Assembly (NCBI GenBank): GCA_033239525.1
Contig: BSYO01000035.1
Coordinates: forward strand, 9,366,627-9,430,626
Source of the DNA: Nepenthes gracilis
Lineage: Eukaryota > Streptophyta > Magnoliopsida > Caryophyllales > Nepenthaceae
Length of the DNA stretch: 64,000 nucleotides
Direction of reading: 5' to 3'
Part shown: piece by piece, positions 11,160 to 23,318 of the stretch
Numbering within the stretch: position 1 is the first letter of the stretch
How the letters are laid out: every line of letters begins with the position of its first letter
Translations under genes and position numbers: made by a program
Notes under the pieces: model-generated
Told to the model about the DNA's origin: nothing
What the model saw: only the letters and a program-made list of their open reading frames with translations
Database searches by the model: none

Positions 11160-12471
11160 CGCTAGGGCATGCTCCGAGCAACTGGTGCATCAGAAAAAGA
11201 ACATTAAAACAACCACAAAAACAGAAAATGAAATCTGTCAACTATTTCACACGAATAAGTTCGTGATCAGCTACTCCCAAATCGATGGGGTCGACTCAGC
11301 AAAATCAGACAACAAACTTGTCATCCATCTCGGATCTTCATCGGCTCAGGACAGCTGGGAGACGGCCTCCACTGGGTCTTAGCAGATCACATCCGCATCA
11401 CAGCAGGCTAGTCACCCCCAGCAGAGTAAGTACATGGCAGCAGTATCCCACTGACCGGACAACAAAATATCATGAAAACAAGCAGATCAGCATCTTCATT
11501 TTCCGTCGGTGCAAACTCAGAGCAGCCACACCCACACAGAAGCAGTATCAGCACTACAAACCAGTTAAAACCACAGTGGTCATAAATACACTTGGGCAAT
11601 CACAAGGCAAAGAATCAGCAGCAGCAACCTATTCGGCACTATCGGCTCAGAGTACTGCCAAACAACAGCAAATCAAGATAATCACACGGCAATGGTACAT
11701 ATGTGATCGAACAGATGCAACATAATCTGAGGCAACACATCATTCATCAATCGAAAAAGCCATCAGCCAATAATCCAATAAGCCAACAGCAACAAGCGCC
11801 AGCATGAGTGGCCAAAAAAAGCAGGGGACATGGCACTGCCGAGAAGCAAATCAGCTCTGCCTCCTCCAGCATAATCCACAGCCAGCCATTGTAGCAGGAA
11901 ACTCCAATCATACCTGCAGATAAACAGCACAGCGAGACCTCCATTTTTTGGCGGCAATGTTTAGCTCCCACATTTCGGCCGGCTTCAGCAGCATCAAAAG
12001 AGGATACTGCACCCAAACAATGTTGTTGATCCTCCAACCGACCAACACAGCGTTGGCTTAGGCAAAAAACAAGCCACATTGATGAGGAGCAACATGAAAC
12101 CGGGAATTTCAACATTGGATCCAGCTTGCTAACATCTATGTACAGCGAACATCCCAACATCAGCGAAGCACTCTGAACCATCCACTGCAACATCAGCAAC
12201 AATGATACTGAAGGGCAGATAATGATCCATGTAATGCAGCAGCACAAAGCAAGAATTACTGCCTCTACGAGGAGAGAAGCATCAAAACTCACATCATTCA
12301 GCTAGCCTTACACAATTTGGCTTCAAACAAAACACCTAGTCATATAAGGCAGTTGCAACTTAATGGACAAAAGCTGGAGTTAAACCATATGAGGGATCAA
12401 AAATCTGGGCCCCCGGAGCCTAAATGGAATACCCCAATCAAAAAAAAAAAATGGATCCCATCAGCAGTGGC
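11160..12471 (-). repeat. GT-rich 3' untranslated region of the nested LINE
   Basis: Between the ORF1 stop and the terminal hairpin, the minus strand is rich in GCTG, TTGC and TGGC words (CAGC and GCAA on the plus strand). Open frames here (for example a Cys/Leu-rich 181-codon frame at 12292-11747) look like translations of that composition. No protein family is recognisable. The LINE at 55956-61741 has a similar GT-rich block in the same position. Confidence 0.6.
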
Positions 12472-13970
12472 CTAAGAGCCAGAAGGGCCCCTGGATTTTC
12501 TAGAGGCAATTTTTTTCTTTTTCCTAGCCTTTGAAGTCTTCCAATCAGAATCCAAGCCCCGGACTTCATCTACCTCACTAAAGGAGGTATTCAAAGAGTA
12601 CTTCTTGGTAATCCTCTTGATCGAGCTGGGAGTGAGCTCAAAATCATCAATGTCAAAAGGATGATGATGATGCTCAGAATCAGGAGATGCAGGACCATCA
12701 GCTGAACCCAACTGGGACGGCAGAATTACCTGATTTACAGGTAGGGTGTCCCCCGCATCACCAGGGTCAGGCAGCCTCCGTGGGATTGGATCAACAGAGG
12801 GACCACGAGCATCCAAAGGAGCCAATAAATTGGCAAAGGCTTGCGAATTTTGATCAGCAAGAGCCAAAGAAGGGCAATGGGCAGGACCACCTTCAGCATC
12901 GATCGGAGGTTCAGCCAATTGGCAGCCAACATCCACATTGAGGGGAGATGTGGGAGAGACAGAACAGACGGGTTCATTTGCATCATTAGGGGGGTTTCAG
13001 GATGCCTAGTAATGTTTCTTTCAACAGAACTTGAAGGCCTAGGATGAGATGTACCAGTATGATTGGTGACAATCTTGGACAGGCATTTGGATTCAACATG
13101 ACCAATCTGTTGGCATCGAGCACAACGAGTTGGCTTCCAACTATATTCCACATCCACCGTTGAAATGGCTTCAGAATCGGGACACGTTTGAATAGCGATG
13201 GAGTTGGGAAATGGTCCATCCACTCCAACCTCAACGCAAATCTTTGCACAAGAAACATTCTCCATACGGGCAATCCTGGGATCCAGCTGTAAAGGAACCC
13301 CAATAGCACTTGCAACCCAGCTAAGCCCAGCATGAGTCCATAGTTCAATCGGCAGGTTTGACAGTTTAATCCAAACTGGGAACCGCTTGTGTTCCTCTTT
13401 TGTCAATGTCAAACCTGGTGACCAACGCTTAAGGAATAATGCTTTGCCAGAGACCATCCATGGTCCAGCACGCAAGCATTTCACCATCATCTCTTCGAAA
13501 GGGAAACGAAAGAAAAAGAAACCGGCTTCATTACCGGCGATGTGCTTGAGTCCGAATCGAGCCCATAATTTCATGGTTACAGCCTTGACAGCCATGAAAT
13601 AGGGAGAGGTATTAAGGAAATAACCTACCAAGGTATGGGCCCAAAGCAAGTTACCTTGTTCGATAACCTCGTGCGGAGGGGAAAGGGCGCCATTAGAGGA
13701 CCTAGGAGCATGGTGAGAGAAGAAATTCAACTCGGACTACAGCCCAGCCTCATCCTTCTTGACAACATCAGCCCATGAATGGGGGGGATCGGAAACACAA
13801 TCAGATTTGTTGAGAGCGAGCTTCGGTTTCGCAGGCGTTTCTGGAGTGGGTGGAAGAGAAGGGGAATCCGCACCCAAAAGAGAATCGGGTGAAGAGGACG
13901 GGGGAACCCGATCTAAAGGGAGGCTGGAAAGAGAGGAGGGGTCAAGAGGCACACCCAAAGGGCCGGCCAT
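12472..13970 (-). pseudogene. LINE ORF1: DUF4283-like domain, zinc knuckle, acidic tail (nested element)
   Basis: The likely start is MAGPLGVPL at 13970, just after the short leader. A Pro/Ser-rich N-terminus precedes SWADVVKK, a TAG at 13737-13739, then the DUF4283-like domain (TLVGYFLN, FFFFRFPFEEMM, GPWMVSGKALFLKRW, FPVWIKLSNLPIELW). A CCHC knuckle, CARCQQIGHVESKC, lies at about 13083-13124. A frameshift near 12945 moves to the frame ending in a basic KARKKKKIASRKSR tail at 12472. In plant L1-type elements this protein coats the RNA. One stop and one frameshift are the only obvious lesions, so it is younger than its host LINE. Confidence 0.85.
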
Positions 13971-14082
13971 GGCCGGCAACGGCGCCGCCGTAGACGGGAG
14001 GAGCGTCTGGTTGAACTCGAATTTAAATTCGAAGAGAGAAGAGAGAGTTTCTCTGGGTAGTGTCAATGATTCCCTTGCAATC

Positions 14083-15756
14083 CAATCCCATGAGATTGCA
14101 TTCTCATCACTGCTCATAGCATTCTCTACTTTGTCATTACAATGCAGAACTTTAAAGTGATTCGAGACCATTACAATAGGAGCTAACACAGACTTTGGGT
14201 GGTTGTGAGCAGAATTTGCAAGCTTAGCATCCAGGCCTGATAGGATTCAACCCCAGGGTCGATATATTGATTTTGGTTTGGATTGGGCCGCACGATGGCC
14301 AGCTTTCTAGCAGTTCCTATGTCTCTCCGGCCTCCAATGGTATACCACTTCCACCTCAGACACTGTCGCATGCCTTGAATCAGCAGAACTAGAGCACAAT
14401 CTAATTTTAGAGGGCAGGATTGATTCAATTCCCACCTCTACACAAATACAAGCAAAATTCAAACACTCCAGTTTGGCGGTATTAGCATCCATCCGAAGTG
14501 GTTTACCGACAGCACTGGTAATCCAATTGAGTCTTAATGGAGTCCAATATTCCACTGGGACATTTAGCAAGTTAATCCATATCGGAAAGGATTTATGTTC
14601 CTCTTTTGACACTGGCATTCCGAGATGCCATCGTTTAAGGAATAAGGATCGCCCAGCAAATGCCCAAGGGCCTTTTTTGAGACAGATTTCCATTAGCTCG
14701 TTAGACAAAAATCTAAAGAAGAAAAAACTATTCTCATTTCTAGCTACATGAGGAATACCATATTGAGCCCAAATCTTCCGAGCAATGTAATTGATAGCAT
14801 GAAAATGAATGGGTTTCTCATAAAAATAGCCAACTAGCGTTGCACCCCAAAAGGCCTCCATTTGATTGATAACATCAGCAGGAGGATAAATACTAACATC
14901 TCCTTCTACTTTTTTGCGGAGGGAAAAATTTCAGAGAAGAAGTGGAGCACACTTCCTTCTTCTGAACCAAATCAGCCTATGACATCTTTGAATCACCACT
15001 CAAGTTATCAGGATTGGCAATAAATGAAGTGTTAAATGGTGAAGAGAGAATACCTGCGGCCAAAGCATCAATCTAGAGGGGACAGGGAATATCAGTAGTA
15101 GCAGTATGTGATGCCCTTATAAAGTAGGCAATGCTGTGCTTATCAACCAGGTTACCAGAGGTAGAGTCCACAGCAGCTAAAGGAAAATGAATAGTTGGAA
15201 GAGGGGAAAAGTTTGAGGGATCAGGCAAGGAGAACACATTTGCCCCCAAAGAATCAACCTACCGGCTGGGGGCAGAATCAGGGGCAATTGTATCTTCAAC
15301 AGAATGAGGACCCAAAGGCACATCATGACCTTGAGAAGATGCATCCATAGGGCTAAGGGAGGCCATGGCAGGGTGGGTGTTCTCGAAGCGCGCAGCCTTA
15401 ATCCCCGAAGCAGAAGCATAAGGCACCAGTGAGTGGCCAACAGAATTAGTCGAAGAACAAGTCAGGGGACAGCCAGCCTTCTCAATCACCACGGCAGGCC
15501 ACAACTTGGACATAAAGCCCAGGGAAGAAAGAGCTCAAGAAGCAGGTAGGGGCAAGAATGCTTGAGGGTGAAGATGGGTGGGAATATCAGAAGGGGAATT
15601 AGCAATTAGCGAAGGTAGAACAGTGTTATGGAAGCTCAAGAGGGATTGAGAAGAGAATCCAGCACGACCTTTCACCGGTATGGAAATGGCACTAGGTGAC
15701 GGAGGCCTTGAGGGCAGCTGAACACCAACGGTCGGCTCTGCCCGGTGGTTGGCCAT
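14083..15756 (-). pseudogene. LINE ORF1, N-terminal part with DUF4283-like domain (outer element)
   Basis: A start at 15756 reads MANHRAEPTVGVQLPSRPP after a CT-rich leader. The Pro/Ser-rich N-terminus crosses frames at about 15535 and 15177. The DUF4283-like domain lies at 14861-14307: TLVGYFYEKPIHFHAI, FFFFRFLSNELMEICL, GPWAFAGRSLFLKRW, FPIWINLLNVPVEYW. The following zinc knuckle (HRNC, stop, KAGH) has lost cysteines. The ORF is cut at 14083 by the nested LINE and continues at 11046. Confidence 0.8.
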
Positions 15757-15918
15757 GGCTGGCGCAGCCGCAGGAACGAGTAGAAGCAAACCCTAGTTAG
15801 TGTTAGATGGAGTATCTTGCAAGATAGGAGGAATGAAGCAAGGTTCAAAATTCTAGAGAGAAGAGAGAGCCTCTCTCTCAAGAATTCCCCCTTCACTTCA
15901 CTCATTTGTGCTTATATT

Positions 15919-17274
15919 ACCGGGAGCTAAACAAGATCATCATAAAAAGTAAGTCCCCATTGTTGAGAATTGATGACCTGTTCAACCAATTGTAAGGGGT
16001 TTAAATATTTTCCAACATTGATATTTGATCAAGTTACTATCAATTAAGAATCAAAAAGGAAGATGTTGCAAAGATAGCTTTCCGAATGAAATATGAGCAC
16101 TTTGAGTTTCTATTTATGCCTTTTAGGTTAACTAACATTTCTGTAATTTTAATGGACTTGATGAACTAGGTATTCTAACCCTATCTTGATAAATTTTGTA
16201 GTATTTAGTAATGATATTTTAATATGCACAAAGAGCAATGAGGAACATAAGATGCACCTAAGAATTACACTTCAAATGCTTCAAGAGAGGAGTTTGTATA
16301 CTAAGTTAAATAAGTATGAGTTTTGGCTTGAAAAGTTCATATTTTTGGCCACGTGATCTCAAAGAGAGGTATTTTGGTCGATTCCAAGAAGGTAGAAGCT
16401 ATACTCAATTGGAGTTAACTGATATCAGTGATCAAAGTTAGGAGCTTTTTAGGAACGACAGGTTATTAATGAAGATTTATAGAGAGCTTTTCTAGAACTG
16501 TTATGCCACTGACCTAACTGACATGAAAGGAAGTAAAATTCAATTGGATGGATGATTGCGAGAGAAGTTTTTAGGAGTTGAAAGATTGTATAATAATAGC
16601 CCCAATTCTAAATTCTAGAAGGATCCGGAGGATTTGTAGTCTACTGTGACGTTTTAAAAATTGGACTAGGGTGTATCTTGATGCAACATGGGAAGATGAT
16701 TGTGTATAGGTTAAGGCAATTTGAGATGTATGAAAGGAACTATTTGATGCATATCCTAGAATTGGCAGTGATGATTTTTACAGTGAAAATTTAAAGACAT
16801 TCCTTTATGGAGAGAAATTTTTGGCGTATTTAAATTACAAAGGTCCCAAATATTTGTTCTCTCAAAATGAATTAAACATAAGGCTAAGGAGATTTATAGA
16901 CTGTCTGAAGGATTGCAATTATAAAATCCAGTAATAATCGAAAAAGGCCAATGTGATGGCAGATACTTTAGGCCGCCGAATAACAAATCTAATTGCTCAT
17001 TTGAGGATGAAAGAGATGGAGATGTTGGATTGTATGAATAAATGCGATATTAAAAGACATTCCTTAAAGTATGCAGATAATGTTGTTACATTTTCAAGTG
17101 CAACTTGAGATTTTAAAAAGAATTAAAGGAGCTCAAATGAATGAACCCTTTTTGGTGGATATTGTCGATAACTTAAACTAGGAGTCAAGAGCAGAGTTTA
17201 GTATATGGCTAGATGGAGTTTTGAGATTTCGAGAATAGATGTGTGCCAAATATTGAAGAATTGAAGGATGAAAT
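15919..17274 (+). pseudogene. Ty3/gypsy reverse transcriptase, RNase H and integrase start (element G1)
   Basis: The frame restarts with [20 protein letters not shown], the RT block that follows CIDY in gypsy elements. [19 protein letters not shown] follows near 16090. The FIDD region near 16170-16200 is degraded. Around 16950-17010 ANVMADTLGRR matches the end of RNase H (ADALSRR in intact copies). Near 17240 CVPNIEELKDEI corresponds to the N-terminus of the integrase region. Many stops are present. The reading ends abruptly at 17274 where G2 is inserted; I could not find its continuation beyond 24813. Confidence 0.88.
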
Positions 17275-18506
17275 TGTGATGTATCGTATTTTTAATCAAA
17301 AATTCGGCAGAGTTTCAACTGTAATACGGTCGTTGCCCAAATACAAAACCTATACATATCCTGTACAGCACAACATAAAAATCTACAAGACATAACATAG
17401 GATCCAAAAGCCACAAAACCGTATGTGGCACCAACATCATAACTTTGGGTATGATGTTGGCTCAAGTAAAATACCACTAGGTTCCCAAAGAAAACTATAT
17501 AGACCTGCGGAACTATAAATATCTATCAAATACAACGAGAACTAAGCTACATGAATATCACCATCTTACACATACATCAATATACAAAACCCTCTCAAAT
17601 ATACTGAATAATCCATATGAAGGGGTATAATTCTATAAAAACTAAGTCCTCAAAATTTATCTTCTAAGTCTTTAGCCTAGTCGATTTCTAATCCTCTATC
17701 CGACCCTATCTGGTATAAGCTCGTGCTCACTTGGAGGTAAAAAAAATAGTAATGGTGAGTTAAATACTCAGTAAGTGTAATATAATTAAAGACAATAAAC
17801 GATATATACAAATAAAGCAGAAGAGGGATATATGAGCATGATTGGGATGCGTAAACATAAATCATGATTAAATACACTTTTCAAAATACATTTATCTTCC
17901 CTGATTTACTTACCTTTCTTTAGGTTCTAAAACATACATAACTTCTTTACTTTGCGGATCAGAGCCGATAGACCTTACCGACTAATGGTGTAAACAAATT
18001 GAGGAAAGGAATGTGTATGTCCCAACACATTCTAAGGCGCTAACAACGAATCTCAACTTCAACGTCCCGTGGTGGATGGTGCTTGATAGTTAGGGCCAGA
18101 AAATAAATAACAGATATGCTACCCATACAACTTTAACGTCCCGTGACAGACGATGCACAAGACCTAGGGTCAAAAAATAGATAACAGATATGCTACCTAC
18201 GCAACTTTAATGTCTCATGGTGGACGATACTAGATACCTAAGGCTAGAAATAGATAACAAATAATAGATACACCACCAACGTATCTCCCATGGTCCAGGA
18301 GTAATTCTTTGATTTGCCACAATAATATCCTAAGGTATGCCATAAAATATCACCCTCTGAAATATAAATTCGTAGTCTAGATTTCCCAATTTCTTATTCT
18401 TTAAGAAAAAGTCCACCTAATTTCTTATACAAAGTTCTTATTTTGGGAGAACGAATAATAAACATATTAAATGTGGCATTCCATTCTTATACTTTGTAAA
18501 ATTCTC

Positions 18507-18536
18507 TCTTTATTTTTTTTGGTAAGTAACTTTGTA
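18507..18536 (-). mobile_element. 30-bp orphan LINE tail with 16-bp target duplication
   Basis: The sequence TTATTTTTTTTGGTAAGTAAC matches the reversed 3' end of the LINEs at 9730 and 11062 (TTTTTGGTAAGT). It is bracketed by ACTTTGTAAAATTCTC at 18491-18506 and again, perfectly, at 18537-18552. The sister LTR (near 24545) has only one copy of this flank and no insert. It reads as an extremely 5'-truncated LINE insertion. Confidence 0.8.
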
Positions 18537-19324
18537 ACTTTGTAAAATTCTCATTTTCCTTGGATACAAAACATATTATCATTTACTTGATATTCTCATG
18601 ACTTTAAATATATGCACAATTTAATATAAGGTATGATAAAAAATTAGGAAATCCTTGCCATCATTGGAGCAAACATAAATTTAGAGCTTTTAGATGATAA
18701 TTTCTTCACAAATAGTTCACAATAATATTTTTGGAATATATAATTAAGCATATACGATTATATATAATTTAAATACCAATTAAACAAAGTGAAATCATGC
18801 AAAAATTCCCAAATATCTTGGGTGAACAATTTTAGGTGCGAATTTAGGATTCCGTACGTACAAAATTGGACAAAACTTGAAAAATCGAGCATCCAATCGA
18901 TAAATAACCATATTTAAGACATGGGTTTTCATTATCTAAAACCAAATCATGTGTAAAACTCAAAATAATTGGTTAAACGAAGTCTGGATGTAGGTTAGGG
19001 TTTCGGGATGCACAAAACCATGCGAAAATGATGAATCAGATAACAAATTGATAAATTCTAGTGTCCAAATTGTGGCTTTAACAAAATATGTGCATGGGTC
19101 GAGTATCGGGACTAATACCCGATAGGGATCGAACAAAAATTAAAAAAAGAGAACGAAAGGGGTATGGATGCACTTGCTTCAACCTGATCTATCACTTCTC
19201 TAACTAGCTCAAGCTTGAAATAGGACTCGAAAATCTTGAATTCCTCCCTTTCTTCCTCTTCGCGATGTCTCTCTCCCCTCTCTCCCTTTCCCTACATGAA
19301 TGATGCTGAAAAAGAGCCGTTGGG

Positions 19325-19332
19325 CTTTTATA
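19325..19332 (-). promoter_or_regulatory. TATA box of the G2 3' LTR
   Basis: The minus strand reads TTATAAAAGCCC. It is followed by a GA/CT-rich leader, as in the solo LTR at 3476-5504. The 5' LTR of G2 has lost this segment. Confidence 0.6.
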
Positions 19333-19583
19333 ATGCAGGCCGATACTCGAGCGCCAGCCAGCGCACAGTGGGCATGCCCTCTCATAAATCAACGCCTACA
19401 CTAGGCGATTGAGCGCCTGGCAAGTGCTGCTTTGCTACCTCAGGCACTCGTAGCACCGCCCGAGGCACTCCCTATTAAGGCCTCCTGCTGCTTCCAAAAC
19501 CAAATTGTCTAACATGGATTAAGTTGAATATTTAATATATTAATTTAATTACCTGTAATTACGATATTTGAAAAATCGTTACA

Positions 19584-19606
19584 TTATAATTCTCCCGCAC
19601 TTATAG
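19584..19606 (-). promoter_or_regulatory. Polypurine tract of G2
   Basis: The minus strand reads AAGTGCGGGAGAATTATAA immediately before the LTR start TGTAACGA. The upstream CAAAATTTCAATGACAAAATT is the usual plant gypsy pre-PPT sequence. It primes plus-strand DNA synthesis in active elements. Confidence 0.75.
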
Positions 19607-22600
19607 AAATTTTGTCATTGAAATTTTGACGTACCTCAAAATTCAACAATTGGAAAAAATTCTTTCAGATTCCTATTTACGTTCTGATGTCACAACCTAG
19701 AAGAAATTATCCTTCCTAGAAAATAATGACCAAATGAATTATTCTGATTGCCAATATCTAAGGTTTCTTAGCTAAATCTAGGTTGGAACCCTATCACAAA
19801 ACAAATCCCTAATTTCTCACAAGACTTAAACCGACTACCTACTTATTTCCTCAATCATTGATGCAAGGGTGACTTTATGACGATCCATAAAATTTAGAGG
19901 CAACCCAAATTATTGGTTATTTTCTTAACTTAATTCAAAACCTCGAGCGAACTTATAAACTTCTACTTCAATTCATTCTAAGCATCGAAAATGATCGTTC
20001 ACTTATATCCTTAATCTTATTCTAAAATCTCTTGGCCCTGGACCACATGCTACTGCTGCGCTACTCTGCTTGGCCATTTACTTGTATACTAAAATCAACT
20101 TGTAATTCTTATCTAAGGATTCATATTAGACACCTGGGTTACACGGCAATTGTAGACCAATAAAATATTAAAGATATCGATATATCTAAGGCGAAATCCA
20201 TAATCCTCATATTACAACAAATATGGGAAATATGATCGAAGTAATTACCTAAAACTTTTGGCACAGTCTCAAGTTACCATCAAAACCTCAAAACCTGAAT
20301 ACTAAGTGACTTATCATCCCGTCAGCATACTAACAAGTTAACTCATTTAATCCGATCGTATCACCCAAAACTGTGTTAAATGGGTCATCCTCGTTTGCTA
20401 ATCCACCATTATCAAAATTCCAAAAATCGTTGCCATTTTAATAACCTCGAAGCAAAACCATAAGGATTTCCTATTTTATAATTTCATAGTTTCAATACTT
20501 CGAATACGATTCTATCTTCCAAATTAAGAGCATGACGCCTTATAGCCCAAATATTGAAACCTACTCGCAACTCACCTTTCAGATCTTCTACGAAGTATTA
20601 AAAGCATATCAAGTCTAAAGACTCCCAACATAAATTATCAGTACTAATATCTGCTTTTCTTAAAAGATATTGAGGTTCATCTTCACAATTCTTAAGTAGG
20701 TTTACCTATTTGCACTAATGCGTGATCATATCCTCTGTATGATATAACTACTCAAACATTTAGGATTAGTTAGACAATAACTACATCGATAAGAAAAACC
20801 TATAAATCCTTGAAGCAAAAACCATAGTTGCTAACTTCAAACCACGGTTAGAGTAATTCCAATCATGAGCTTCTCCCCCACTTAATTTAAGGGTAGCCAC
20901 ACACACACACGATACAGGAAAAGTATAATCCGAAACCTTCCTCAAAAGTGCCACATTCCACTACAACTCACTTGATCCATCAGGGATCAATCTAAACGAC
21001 ATGATCAACAATTAACCATTCGATCCTTGAAAGTTATTCCCACCTATCTTACTCTGACGGACATCGATCGCTTCTAAGTCAAACGTTCTACAAACATTGC
21101 AAATCCTCGAGGGATAACTAATAGATACCTTATTGGATTCAGCTATACTCAAGAAAATTATGCACCCACGTGACATCGATTAGTCTTTTCTAAATTAGCC
21201 ATCGCTCAAAATTTCTACAGGACCACATCAATGCTACTGAGGAATACACATGCACAATACAACATGTTCCCTTACCGAAATTCACACTTTAACCTCAATC
21301 GAACACACGGCTAACAACTTTCCTAATTCATGACACAGTCCTCAAACAAAGTTCACACTCTCTATGATTCTTTGAATTCATCAATGAGGCCATCAAAATA
21401 CTGATCCAAATATGGCTGAAGGATCCAATCCATAAAATTCACAAATATGCCAATAAATTTACAAACCCAAATGGTATTACCAGAACTTGTAATGATTGTG
21501 TATTCATCTTGAATATTGTCACTAGCACAACTCTCATTCATCTACAATCAACAACATAATGGATACAGATTAGCCTTAGAAAACTCCAAACCTTAGCGAA
21601 AGGTCAAACGATCCATCTATTCGATCACAGTGCCCGTTTATCAAACTATTTATCTCCCGAATAACCTAAGTTTCAGTCTTCCACAAGCAACTTTATCAGT
21701 TCATCTTAACAACCCAAATATTCTAAAGTATCTCACAGCGACACCTAACCGATACCGTCTCAATCCTATACAAAATCCTTAAAAAAAACCACTGTTAATT
21801 CTAACACAATATCAAATTACCGATCAATGAGAAATTAGCCTAATCTTTTCCTCTAAGAAACATCCTTGAATGCTTAAACAACCAAACTCCTTAGTGACCA
21901 CAAGATAATTTCTAGATATGGCCTCATATGCTGGTGCAATCCTCATTAAATGACTTGCAAGCAAAACAATACTAATTTCGTTGCCACTCGATCAACTATA
22001 CCCCATATTCAAAATTTTAAAACTTGATTGCAAGTATTATATCTTACCACCACAATTCATGCTAGCATGGTGACTCATTAACCAAATCATCCGCAATATC
22101 ATATTAAAGTTTGGTATCACAATTAAAATCGAATCAACCCAACCATCATATCTACGGATCCAAAAAATATCGTAGATCTCGATATCGCTAGTATCAAGCC
22201 TAGATCCATAAATAAATAAATAAACTTAGAAATCACAATTAAAAATATAGATTCTGGATCCCAAAATGATTCACATGCTACAGTATCAAAATTTAGGTAT
22301 CTTACCTTCTATCATAGTGGTCGGCACCTTTACACCTAGTGCCATCACTGTAAAACCCAATCAAAGGCATCAGACTTCTTCTCCGTTCAACCCTTGGGGT
22401 AAAGACCATCCTTCACCATGTGGCCGATTGTCCATAATTAAAACATGCTCCCGAAAATCCCATCGAAATAAAATAATTGTCCATAGAGTATTCACGAATA
22501 TATCCTATGATATCTCTTTATCTTTTCGAATATTGGATCACCGCAAACACCATTTCAATTCTCAGAATCTATATTTCAACTCCTACAAGATATATGCCAC

Positions 22601-23304
22601 CCAAAACTCAGGCAGTTGATCATTATTATCAGATCGATCATAAATCAACATCCTCAGATTTGTTAATGCCATAAATCGACTTCAAGTCATCCTGACATCA
22701 AGCCATCTATTCCACCTTAACCAACCCACTTGCCATGCTATTTAAGCATCCCCAATCCTAATCCTCAAATCAAGATCAACCCAAGTTAATCTTCAAGGTA
22801 TCCTTCTATCCCTTCTTCGGGTTCTTGCTCTCAAATTAGATCCTTCAAGACTTTCAAGTTTCACCATCCCACTCAACAGATTCAGGCACTCGGCCTCTCT
22901 ATCATGTGGTTGACCACCTTCATGTGTCAACCTTTGTCAAGGTGGCACGATCTGTTATGGATATTCTTTCTGGAACAAGAACAGTATAGGTTAGCTTGCA
23001 GCTCAACTCAAACATTAACCAGAACACTATATATTATGCGGTCAAATATAGCTTGCTGATCCTAACTTAATCCTAGTCTAACTGAATCAACTTAACTTGA
23101 TTAAAATAACAATTAGGACACCGCAACTAGATAATTAAACTTAACTGCTGATCCTGATATTGTTCTAGCCTAAGTCATTCAAATTAGGATAACTAGGACT
23201 ATTCGATCTAACTTAATCATCCTACGCCTTCAACTATTTTTTAATTTATCTTACTCTAACCTAAATTTTCATACAATATTCAAATTAAATCTAAGACATC
23301 TGTT
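19607..23304 (-). pseudogene. Decayed internal region of G2 (gag-pol remnant)
   Basis: No long frame survives. A gag zinc-knuckle relic (CFNYGQ followed by H and MVKD) is readable on the minus strand at about 22398-22448, close to the 5' LTR as expected. I could not recognise RT or integrase motifs by eye in the remaining 2.7 kb. The region is 3.7 kb, shorter than a complete gypsy coding domain, so deletions are likely. Plus-strand frames here, such as the one at 22266-22619, lie opposite the relic and are not genes. Confidence 0.6.
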
Positions 23305-23316
23305 TCTCTGATACCA
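23305..23316 (-). promoter_or_regulatory. Primer-binding site of G2 (tRNA-Met type)
   Basis: The minus strand reads TGGTATCAGAGA, complementary to the 3' end of initiator tRNA-Met except for the last base, two bases after the LTR end. Confidence 0.85.
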
Positions 23317-23318
23317 AG

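Larger units (their letters stand above)
11062..14067 (-). mobile_element. Nested LINE with ORF1 and a long GT-rich 3' region
   Basis: This LINE is flanked by GATTCCCCTGCAATC (11047-11061) and GATTCCCTTGCAATC (14068-14082), a 15-bp target duplication with one mismatch, inside the ORF1 of the outer LINE. The 3006-bp element has a full-looking 5' leader (from 14067), ORF1 (13970-12472), about 1.3 kb of non-coding 3' sequence and the shared stem-loop with A-rich tail. It has no ORF2, so it is a second ORF1-only copy, with a quite different 3' region from its host LINE. Confidence 0.85.
9730..15905 (-). mobile_element. ORF1-only L1-type LINE with nested insertion
   Basis: A minus-strand LINE lies between TTGTGCATATATT (9717-9729) and TTGTGCTTATATT (15906-15918), a 13-bp target duplication with one mismatch. 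It splits the G1 RT exactly between CIY and YRELN. Without the nested element it is about 3.2 kb: a short 5' leader, an ORF1 of about 930 codons (15756 to 9946) and about 216 bp of 3' UTR with a stem-loop and an A-rich end. No endonuclease or RT (ORF2) is present, so it would depend on a helper RT. It is either a deletion derivative or a dedicated ORF1-only lineage. Confidence 0.85.
17275..19583 (-). repeat. 3' LTR of G2
   Basis: It is 2309 bp; the minus strand starts TGTAACGA. Its left end aligns base for base with that of the LTR at 23319 from the GTATTTT motif onward. It contains several copies of an AACGTCCCGTGGTGGA...ATAGATAACAGATA unit (about 18055-18260), also present in the 5' LTR, and a TATA box at 19325-19332. 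Confidence 0.85.

Noticed and set aside
11185..11725. Plus-strand frames, the longest 146 codons
   Set aside because: They lie opposite the GT-rich 3' region of a minus-strand LINE and have no family similarity.
13759..14160. Plus-strand frame of 133 codons, Gly/Arg/Ser-rich
   Set aside because: It is the opposite strand of the LINE ORF1 N-terminus and leader.
22266..22674. Plus-strand frames of 65 and 117 codons
   Set aside because: They are opposite the degraded gag zinc-knuckle region of minus-strand G2.
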